20,601 bases of DNA, from contig JAEYPY010000116.1 in the NCBI GenBank assembly GCA_023410295.1, forward strand, positions 1 to 20,601, in the 5' to 3' direction. Under the pieces are notes generated by a model that ran no database searches, had not been told where the DNA came from, and saw only the letters and a program-made list of their open reading frames with translations. Below are positions 7,072-12,765 of this stretch, piece by piece. The DNA comes from Pseudomonadota bacterium. Lineage in GTDB: Bacteria > Pseudomonadota > Alphaproteobacteria > Caulobacterales > Aquidulcibacteraceae. Position 1 is the first letter of the stretch. Each line of letters opens with the position of its first letter. Both the position numbers and the translations under genes were made by a program.

Positions 7072-7683
7072 ATGCGCACCAAATCAGTCACAGCCGCGCC
7101 AGAGATCGAGGCGCTGATCGCACTGCTCTCCAAGGTGCCTGGCCTCGGACCGCGCTCGGCCCGGCGCGCGGCGCTGCAGCTGTTGAAGAAGAAGGACCAG
7201 CTGATGGTCCCGCTCGCCGCCGCGCTCGGGGAGGCGGCGGAGAAAGTGCGCGCCTGCTCCAATTGCGGCGCGCTTGATACGCAAGACCCGTGCGCGCTCT
7301 GCTCAGCGCATGATCGCGACGATGGCCTCATCTGTGTCGTGGCTGAGGTCGGCGATGTCTGGGCGCTGGAGCGCGCCGGCGCTTTCAAGGGCCGCTATCA
7401 TGTGCTGGGCGGTGTGCTTTCGGCGCTCGACGGCGTTCGGCCCGACGACCTGCGCATCGCCAAGCTGCTCGAACGCGCCAGCGCTCCGGGCGTGCGCGAA
7501 ATCATCCTGGCGCTTTCGGCCACCGTCGATGGTCAGACGACGGCGCACTATCTGGTCGAGCGCTTACAGCCGTTGGGCAAAACCGTAAGCCGCCTCTCGC
7601 ACGGCGTCCCCGTCGGCGGTGAGCTTGACCTTCTGGACGACGGCACCCTCTTCGCCGCACTGCAGAGCCGGCGACCGTCCTAA
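7072..7683 (+). CDS. recR: recombination mediator protein RecR
   Basis: RecR works with RecF and RecO to load RecA on SSB-coated gapped DNA. The 203-residue length is standard. An N-terminal helix-hairpin-helix (about 19-33, KVPGLGPRSARRAA) is followed by a four-Cys zinc finger (C62, C65, C74, C77 in CSNCGALDTQDPCALC). A Toprim domain follows from about 85 (ICVVAEVGDVWALE), and the C-terminal GVPVGGELDLLDDGTL segment is characteristic. The start is fixed by the conserved N-terminus; no RBS is visible and a -10-like motif abuts the ATG. It is separated from dnaX-ybaB by two unrelated genes. Its stop overlaps the stop of the convergent lipoprotein gene by 4 bp. Confidence 0.97.
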   Translation: MRTKSVTAAPEIEALIALLSKVPGLGPRSARRAALQLLKKKDQLMVPLAAALGEAAEKVRACSNCGALDTQDPCALCSAHDRDDGLICVVAEVGDVWALERAGAFKGRYHVLGGVLSALDGVRPDDLRIAKLLERASAPGVREIILALSATVDGQTTAHYLVERLQPLGKTVSRLSHGVPVGGELDLLDDGTLFAALQSRRPS

Positions 7684-7952
7684 TCGTTCGGGTGACGCTC
7701 GATGCATTGCGTGCGCGCACGCGTGATGCGTGGGTCCATCAGCCCATCGGTCCGGAAGCGCGCAAGCGCCGCTTCGTATTCGTCATAGGTTAGCGTGCGC
7801 GTGAGCTTATCCCAGGTACAACGGCACACCGCGCTTTGGCTCGGGCAAGATGCTTCGAACCGCGCTTGCGCCGCCGCGGGGTAAGGATGAGGCTCGCCCT
7901 GCCCGCACGCGCTCAACGCCAGCGCTGCGATCGCGATGAAGCCTTTGCGCAT
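7680..7952 (-). CDS. small Cys-rich lipoprotein (paralogue of 8496-8798)
   Basis: This 90-residue product begins MRKGFIAIAALALSACGQ, a lipoprotein signal with lipobox Cys at 16. The mature part contains F-x3-C-x6-C-x-C-x-W-x-K followed by a later Cys near the C-terminus (TQCIERHPND). The four mature cysteines suggest two disulfides in the periplasm. The same pattern occurs in the lipoprotein at 8496-8798, so the two look like diverged duplicates flanking the META-domain gene. I do not recognise a named family. The ATG is preceded by AGG at about 7 nt. The upstream 94 bp contains a perfect palindrome. Its stop overlaps the recR stop. Confidence 0.75.
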   Translation of the reverse strand: MRKGFIAIAALALSACGQGEPHPYPAAAQARFEASCPSQSAVCRCTWDKLTRTLTYDEYEAALARFRTDGLMDPRITRARTQCIERHPND

Positions 7953-7969
7953 CTCACACCTGCTTCACC

Positions 7970-7984
7970 CGGCAACAATTGCCG
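7970..7984. repeat. perfect 6-3-6 palindrome upstream of the small lipoprotein
   Basis: CGGCAACAATTGCCG is a perfect inverted repeat with a CAA spacer, 18 bp upstream of the lipoprotein start at 7952 on the minus strand. It has the same 6-3-6 geometry and CGGC...GCCG ends as the palindrome at 260-274. It has no T-tract after it. An operator is possible. Confidence 0.4.
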
Positions 7985-8046
7985 CGTTCAAGCTCAGCTT
8001 ACACAAGTACGGTTAAGGGAGAGGGGCGCGAACGTCGTTAAAGCGC

Positions 8047-8481
8047 TCAGCCGCTGGCCGGCGCGAGCACGAGCCGACGGCCATCTTCTGCGGTGATTAC
8101 CAGCTGCTCGCCCTGCATCTCGTAGCGTTCGGCTTTGTCCAGCACAGCAAGGATCACTTCTTCCTGCTGCATCAGCGGTCGCTCGCACGCCATCTCGGTG
8201 CTGCCCAGCGCCCGCACGTCGATCGCGCCAGCAGCGGCCTCGTAGACGCCGAAGAAGCGATTGCACCCGGCCGTGCCGCTGATGCGGTCTTCCGGCGCAA
8301 ACTCGACTTGCGCTTGACGCACCTGGCTCGGCCCGCCGCCGATAATGGATTGCACCAGCCAACGCGTGCCGGCGAGATCGGAGCTCAGCGCCGCCGGGCT
8401 CATTGAGGCGCACGCCGCCGCAGCTAGGCCACTGGCGAGGCTAAGGGCGGCGAGAATGCGCGGCGTGAACTTGAGGCCCAT
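8047..8481 (-). CDS. META-domain (HslJ-like) lipoprotein
   Basis: The 144-residue protein starts MGLKFTPRILAALSLASG and has a signal peptide ending in LAAAAC, a likely lipobox. The rest is a META domain, as in HslJ. It opens with DLAGTRWLV, then has the signature GCNRFFGVYEA, the conserved EMAC segment and a terminal EDGRRLVL strand. HslJ-type proteins are envelope proteins linked to heat shock or stress in E. coli; a precise role here is unknown. ATG at 8481 is chosen because it gives the signal peptide directly; a TTG at 8493 would add 4 residues. It lies 14 nt after the lipoprotein gene at 8496-8798 on the same strand, so cotranscription is likely. Confidence 0.85.
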   Translation of the reverse strand: MGLKFTPRILAALSLASGLAAAACASMSPAALSSDLAGTRWLVQSIIGGGPSQVRQAQVEFAPEDRISGTAGCNRFFGVYEAAAGAIDVRALGSTEMACERPLMQQEEVILAVLDKAERYEMQGEQLVITAEDGRRLVLAPASG

Positions 8482-8495
8482 GACCTTGCCCAACG

Positions 8496-8798
8496 TCAGG
8501 GGGCGGGCGCCGGTTCCGCTTCCGTGAGTTCGCTAGCGCACGCATAAGCGTATTGGTTGATCTGCGCCGTCAGAGCATGCGCTTCGCGCTCCGGTCCAGG
8601 CAGCTGCTCAAGCGCCAGGAAATCCGATGGCGGCACCTCCGCCTTGATTTTTTCCCAGACGCAGTCGCACAGCCCCGGCGTCGTGCTGCGCGCCTCGCAG
8701 GCGCGGCGAAAGTTCATCTCCACACCTGGCGGATAGGCCTCCGGACGCTGACCGCACGCACTTAGCGCAAGCGCAACGATGACAAGTGCAAAACGCAT
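8496..8798 (-). CDS. small Cys-rich lipoprotein (paralogue of 7680-7952)
   Basis: This 100-residue product begins MRFALVIVALALSACGQ, with the lipobox Cys at 15. The mature part shows F-x3-C-x9-C-x-C-x-W-x-K (CEARSTTPGLCDCVWEKI) and another Cys in QYAYACASE, matching the 7680-7952 protein in order and spacing. It ends in an Ala/Pro/Glu-rich tail. The ATG at 8798 is chosen over an in-frame start 5 codons upstream because it gives a clean signal peptide; it follows the VOC stop by 4 nt, implying coupling. I do not know the family or role; an extracytoplasmic disulfide-bonded lipoprotein is inferred. Confidence 0.78.
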   Translation of the reverse strand: MRFALVIVALALSACGQRPEAYPPGVEMNFRRACEARSTTPGLCDCVWEKIKAEVPPSDFLALEQLPGPEREAHALTAQINQYAYACASELTEAEPAPAP

Positions 8799-8802
8799 AA
8801 AC

Positions 8803-9183
8803 TCACTTCGCATTCGGGTCGGCCTGATGCAGGCCGAAAATGTTGCCTTCGGTGTCCTTCAAGTAGCCGACGTATCCCACCCCGGCGATAGGCATGCGCG
8901 GCAATGCCACCGAGCCGCCCGCAGCTACGCCTGCCTTCATCGCCTCGTCCAAATCGTCAACCGCAAGCGTGCACACATATGCGTTAACAGGCTGTCCTTC
9001 GCTTGGCGGTGGCCCCTGTCGCAGCATCAGTCCGCCGTCGATGCCGGCGCCCTCTCCGGTTGAGATCAGCCAGTAATCGATCTGCGGCAGATGCGTGAAC
9101 TTCCAGCCGAACACAGCGCTGTAGAACGCCATCGCGCGGTCAGGGTTTTCGGCGTGAATCTCGAAGTGGACGACACGGGCCAT
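8803..9183 (-). CDS. VOC-family (glyoxalase/bleomycin resistance-like) protein
   Basis: The 126-residue protein has two beta-alpha-beta-beta-beta halves typical of the vicinal oxygen chelate fold. The first includes VVHFEIHAENPDRAMAFYSA and FGWKF; the second has YVCTLAVDDLDEAMKAGVAA and ends in KDTEGNIFGLHQ. VOC proteins include metal-dependent lyases, isomerases, dioxygenases and non-enzymatic binding proteins; substrate cannot be told. It resembles the short single-domain type more than methylmalonyl-CoA epimerase, which matters because it follows mcd by 27 bp. GGGAGG 6 nt upstream supports the ATG at 9183. It is probably cotranscribed with mcd and the following lipoproteins. Confidence 0.88.
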   Translation of the reverse strand: MARVVHFEIHAENPDRAMAFYSAVFGWKFTHLPQIDYWLISTGEGAGIDGGLMLRQGPPPSEGQPVNAYVCTLAVDDLDEAMKAGVAAGGSVALPRMPIAGVGYVGYLKDTEGNIFGLHQADPNAK

Positions 9184-9210
9184 GGATGCCTCCCGCCAGC
9201 TTGCTTACGC

Positions 9211-10818
9211 TCAGTTCGCGCCGTCTTCCAGCAATCTGCGACCTATGACTTGTGCTTGGATTTCGCCCGCGCCTTCGAAAATATTGAGGATGCGCGCGTC
9301 GCAGAGGACGCGGCTGATCGGATATTCCAGCGCGAATCCGTTGCCGCCGTGAATCTGCAGCGCGTTGTCCGCCGCCGCCCAGGCCACACGCGCAGCGAGC
9401 AATTTGGCCATGCCCGCCTCCAGGTCGCAGCGCTTGCCTGAGTCCTTTCGCCGCGCCGCAAAATAGGCGATCTGCCGCGCCGCCATGATCTCGGCGGCCA
9501 TCATAACGAGCTTATTCGCCACGCGCGGGAAGCTGAAAATCTCCACACCGAACTGCTTGCGTTCCAGCGCGTACTGCAATCCCAGTCCGAGCGCACATTG
9601 CGCCACGCCCACCGCGCGCGCCGCCGTCTGAATCCGCGCGCTCTCGAACGTCGCCATCAGCTGCTTGAAGCCCTGCCCTTCGACGCCGCCAAGGAGATTG
9701 GCGGCCGGCACGCGGAAGCCATCGAAGCCGATCTCGTATTCCTTCATGCCGCGATAGCCGAGCACTTCGATCTCGCCGCCGCTCATGCCCTCCGCCGGGA
9801 ACGGCTCGCCCTCGCGACCGCGCGGCTTTTCCGCCAGCAGCATGGAGAGACCTCTGTGATCGCTGCTCGCCGGATCGGTGCGCACCAGCAGCGTCATCAG
9901 ATCGGCGCGCGCCGCGTGCGTGATCCACGTCTTGCCGCCGTGCACGACGTAGGCATCGCCCTGCTTCAGCGCGCGGGTCTTCAGGCTGGCGAGATCGGAG
10001 CCTGTGTTCGGTTCGGTGAACACCGCCGTCGGCAGAATCTCCGCCGTGGCGATTTTCGGCAGCCAGTGCGCCTTCTGCTCCGTCGTTCCCCCGGTCAGAA
10101 TGAGTTCGGCCGCGATCTCCGAGCGCGTGCCGAGTGAGCCAACGCCAATATAACCGCGCGACAATTCCTCCGAGACGACGCACATCGCCATCTTGCCAAG
10201 GCCAGCGCCGCCAAACTGCTCCGGGATGGTGAGGCCGAACACGCCAAGCTCGCCCATGTGCTGGACGATCTCGATCGGAATGAGCTCATCGCGCAGATGC
10301 CAGCCGTGCGCATGCGGAACGACTTCGGCGTCGGCGAATTTGCGAAACTGGTCGCGGATCAGCTCAAGGTCGTCATCGAGCCCCGTCGCCTCCAGCGTCG
10401 CGCGTCCACGCGCATCGCGCAGCAGCTCCGCCAGGCGCGTTTTCTCCGCTTGACTGAACGCCAACGCCGCGGACGGCGCTTCAACGCCGAAATCCGTTGG
10501 CCGGATCGTCTCGACTTGCGTCATCGGCACGCCGCCGGCGAGCTGCGCGCCGTACTCGCTGGCCAGCAGCTTCGCCAGCAGCTGCTCGGTCTCGCCGAAC
10601 TTGCCCGCGCGATCCAGCGCCTCGGCCCAATCGCGCACTTCGCGCAAGGTCTCCGCGTAAGTCGCCACCCAGGCGAGCCCGTGCACAACATGCTGCTCGC
10701 GATCGAGCCCGGCCCGGTCCTTCACCGAGACGCGCGCTCTTACGGCGCCGCGGGCCGCCTCCGTATAGCGCGCCGCGTCTTGGGCGATGGCGTCGAGGTC
10801 TTGCAGCAGCTTAGTCAT
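9211..10818 (-). CDS. mcd: acyl-CoA dehydrogenase, probable (2S)-methylsuccinyl-CoA dehydrogenase
   Basis: The 535-residue flavoprotein is longer than ordinary acyl-CoA dehydrogenases (about 380-400). Its extra N-terminal ~145 residues contain YTEAARGAVRARV, DREQHVVHGLAWVATY, GKFGETE and GGVPMTQVETIRPTDFG, which I recognise as the extension of methylsuccinyl-CoA dehydrogenase. That enzyme oxidises (2S)-methylsuccinyl-CoA to mesaconyl-CoA in the ethylmalonyl-CoA pathway for acetyl-CoA assimilation. The dehydrogenase part follows: flavin/substrate motif FTEPNTGSD (267-275), an ALERKQFGVEIFSFP helix and, near the C-terminus, IFEGAGEIQAQVIGR with the likely catalytic base Glu515. GGAG 6-7 nt before ATG supports the start. 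No other pathway gene (ccr, ecm, mch) is in the window. It is divergent from the M24 peptidase gene. Confidence 0.87.
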   Translation of the reverse strand: MTKLLQDLDAIAQDAARYTEAARGAVRARVSVKDRAGLDREQHVVHGLAWVATYAETLREVRDWAEALDRAGKFGETEQLLAKLLASEYGAQLAGGVPMTQVETIRPTDFGVEAPSAALAFSQAEKTRLAELLRDARGRATLEATGLDDDLELIRDQFRKFADAEVVPHAHGWHLRDELIPIEIVQHMGELGVFGLTIPEQFGGAGLGKMAMCVVSEELSRGYIGVGSLGTRSEIAAELILTGGTTEQKAHWLPKIATAEILPTAVFTEPNTGSDLASLKTRALKQGDAYVVHGGKTWITHAARADLMTLLVRTDPASSDHRGLSMLLAEKPRGREGEPFPAEGMSGGEIEVLGYRGMKEYEIGFDGFRVPAANLLGGVEGQGFKQLMATFESARIQTAARAVGVAQCALGLGLQYALERKQFGVEIFSFPRVANKLVMMAAEIMAARQIAYFAARRKDSGKRCDLEAGMAKLLAARVAWAAADNALQIHGGNGFALEYPISRVLCDARILNIFEGAGEIQAQVIGRRLLEDGAN

Positions 10819-10848
10819 CGTCAGCTCCGGCTGAGAGTCCTACCAGCT

Positions 10849-10864
10849 TTTCGCACCTGCGAAA
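10849..10864. promoter_or_regulatory. inverted repeat in the mcd/M24 divergent region, candidate operator
   Basis: TTTCGCACCTGCGAAA is a perfect 6-4-6 inverted repeat 31-46 bp upstream of the mcd start. A related GCTTTCGC repeats at 10867-10874. There is no T-tract, so a terminator is unlikely. The 150-bp intergenic region serves two divergent genes. A regulator for mcd is an inference only. Confidence 0.4.
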
Positions 10865-10968
10865 CGGCTTTCGCCGCGTCAGCCTCGCGCGCCTTTGCGA
10901 CGAGCGGATTTGTGCGAGGTGGCAGCGCTCGGTACGGTCGCCAGCTCGATTTGGACGGGGGACAATCA

Positions 10969-12264
10969 ATGCTGCATCGTCGCACGCTGCTTGGCGGCTT
11001 GGCCGCGGCCGGCCTTAGCGCCGGAACCGCGCAGGCCCAGGAAAACGCCTACGGCACGCCCGGCCCGACGCGGCCTTTCTCCCCGGACGTCTATCGCGAC
11101 CGCCGCCGGCGCCTGATGGAGCAGATGCGTGGCGGCGCCTGTGTCGTGTATTCGGCGAACTCGTTGGAAGGTGAAGGCCAGGACCCCGACTTCCTCTACC
11201 TCACCGGCATCGCTGATGAGATAGGCGCCGCGCTCGTGCTCGCGCCGGAAGAGCGGCTGCACAAGGAAATCCTCTTCCTCGCCAACCGCGACCCGGAAAC
11301 CGAGCGCTACGAAGGCGAGCGCCTGCCGCTCTCCGACGCCATCAGTCAGCGCACCGGCATCGCCCGCGTCCGCCGCATGAGCGGCCTGGGCGGCACGCTC
11401 AACGGCATCGCCTCGCGTTCACAGAAGCTGCACTTCATGGGGCCGCTGGTTGGACCGAATGCACCCGTGCCGCGCGCGCTCGAACTCTATCGCAACATCA
11501 GCGCGCGCAATCCCGGCGTCAGCATCGAGAACTCCGCCGGCATGATCGCCTGGATGCGCGAGCAGAAAGAGCCGCGTGAGATCGAGCTTATCCGCCGCGC
11601 CATCGCCGCCACCGAACGCGGCCACCGCGCCGCCATGCGCCAGGCCCGCGTCGGCATGCACGAATACGACGTGAAGGACATCATCGAGAACGAATTCCGC
11701 GCCGAAGGCGCGCGCGGCCTCGCCTTCCCGTCCATCGTCGGCGCCGGGCGCAACAGCGCCGTGCTGCACTACCCGCTCGACAACAACACCATCCAGACCG
11801 GCGACATGGTGCTCATGGATCTCGGCGCGCGCTACGATTACTACTGCGCCGATATTACCCGCACCTTCCCGATCAGCGGCCGCTTCAACGACGAGCAGCG
11901 CCGTATCTACGAACTGGTGCTGCAAGCGCAGCTGGCGGCCGAGCGCCGCGTTCGACCCGGAGCCTATTACAGCGACCTGCAAGCCGCCGCCGATCAGGTC
12001 TTCCGCGACGCGGGTCTGATCGACGCCTTCTGGCACGGGCTTGGCCATTTCGTCGGACTGCAAGTGCATGACGTGGGCGATTACGAACGGCCGCTGCCGG
12101 TTGGCGCGGTCTTCACCATTGAACCCGGGCTTTATCTGCCGGACCGCGGCTTCGGCGTGCGCATCGAGGACATGTACCTCGTCACCCGTAACGGCTTTGA
12201 ACATCTTTCGCGCACAGTCCCACGTACTGTGGCGGAAGTCGAAGCCTGGATCGCGGGCGGCTGA
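10969..12264 (+). CDS. exported M24-family metallopeptidase (Xaa-Pro aminopeptidase P-like)
   Basis: The 431-residue protein starts MLHRRTLLGGLAAAG with a twin Arg and an AQA|QE-like cleavage site near residue 23, suggesting Tat or Sec export. An AMP_N-like domain follows (about 37-180, including DPDFLYLTGIADE) and then the pita-bread peptidase domain (about 200-415). All five metal ligands are visible: D284 (LMDLGA), D295 (CADITRTF), H360 (GLGHFVG), E385 (TIEPGLYL) and E400 (VRIEDMY). The family removes N-terminal residues before proline using two Mn/Co/Zn ions. The ATG at 10969 is preceded by GGGGGA at 6 nt; an in-frame extension upstream is antisense to mcd and rejected. The next lipoprotein begins 11 nt after its stop. 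Confidence 0.92.
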   Translation: MLHRRTLLGGLAAAGLSAGTAQAQENAYGTPGPTRPFSPDVYRDRRRRLMEQMRGGACVVYSANSLEGEGQDPDFLYLTGIADEIGAALVLAPEERLHKEILFLANRDPETERYEGERLPLSDAISQRTGIARVRRMSGLGGTLNGIASRSQKLHFMGPLVGPNAPVPRALELYRNISARNPGVSIENSAGMIAWMREQKEPREIELIRRAIAATERGHRAAMRQARVGMHEYDVKDIIENEFRAEGARGLAFPSIVGAGRNSAVLHYPLDNNTIQTGDMVLMDLGARYDYYCADITRTFPISGRFNDEQRRIYELVLQAQLAAERRVRPGAYYSDLQAAADQVFRDAGLIDAFWHGLGHFVGLQVHDVGDYERPLPVGAVFTIEPGLYLPDRGFGVRIEDMYLVTRNGFEHLSRTVPRTVAEVEAWIAGG

Positions 12265-12275
12265 GGAGAGATCGG

Positions 12276-12713
12276 ATGCGACTTTTGCTAACTGCACTCT
12301 CGGCGCTTGCGCTCGCCGCCTGCACGCCGCCTGCGAACACCGAAGCGCCCGCTCAATCAGCTGAAACCGCGGCGCGTGAAGCTCTCAGCGATCTCGCAAG
12401 CGTTGCGGCGCCGGCGGAAGGCGCCCGCGTTACGAGCCCGCTCAGCGTCACCGGCGTCGCCCCGGCGAACTGGTATTTCGAGAACCAATTCCCGGTGCGC
12501 CTCCTCGACGCGCAAGGCGAGGTCATCGCCGAAGCCCCCGCGCATCCGCGCGTCAACTGGACCGCAAACGCCGAGCCCAAAGAATTCGACGCCGAGCTCA
12601 GCTTCACAGTCTCAGCCGATACGCCCGCGACGCTCGTGCTGCAGGAAGACATGCCCGGCGACGGCGAAACGCCGCGCGAAGTTCGCCTGCCAGTGACGCT
12701 CGCGCCGAACTGA
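12276..12713 (+). CDS. lipoprotein with Gmad2-like immunoglobulin-like domain
   Basis: This 145-residue protein has a lipoprotein signal MRLLLTALSALALAAC (lipobox Cys at 16), a short Thr/Ala/Glu-rich linker, and one beta-sandwich domain from about 45 onward. That domain carries the pattern VTSPLSVTGVAPANWYFE, FPVRLLDAQGEVIAE and LVLQEDMPG, as in Gmad2-type Ig-like domains known from germination-related and envelope proteins. Binding partner and role are unknown. GAGGAGAG upstream supports the ATG at 12276. The 11-nt gap after the M24 gene suggests cotranscription, so both products would act outside the inner membrane. Confidence 0.8.
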   Translation: MRLLLTALSALALAACTPPANTEAPAQSAETAAREALSDLASVAAPAEGARVTSPLSVTGVAPANWYFENQFPVRLLDAQGEVIAEAPAHPRVNWTANAEPKEFDAELSFTVSADTPATLVLQEDMPGDGETPREVRLPVTLAPN

Positions 12714-12749
12714 GCAACTTAAACAGCGTTCCATCCGCCACCGCCGCGC

Positions 12750-12758
12750 GCTAGAAAA
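12750..12758 (+). promoter_or_regulatory. candidate -10 of the antiporter gene, leaderless start
   Basis: GCTAGAAAA ends 7 nt before the ATG at 12766 with no Shine-Dalgarno in between. It matches 7 of 8 positions of the Caulobacter GCTANAWC -10 element. A transcript start near the ATG is expected. A 3-codon ATG-CGC-GCA-TGA also overlaps the start. The -35 is weak. Confidence 0.42.
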
Positions 12759-12765
12759 TGCGCGC

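Noticed and set aside
8803..9183. VOC protein as methylmalonyl/ethylmalonyl-CoA epimerase
   Set aside because: Attractive next to mcd, but the sequence resembles the short generic VOC/bleomycin-type family and lacks the epimerase pattern I know.
10258..10968. N-terminal extension in frame with the M24 peptidase
   Set aside because: It is open only because it lies antisense to mcd. The ATG at 10969 has an RBS and a signal peptide.
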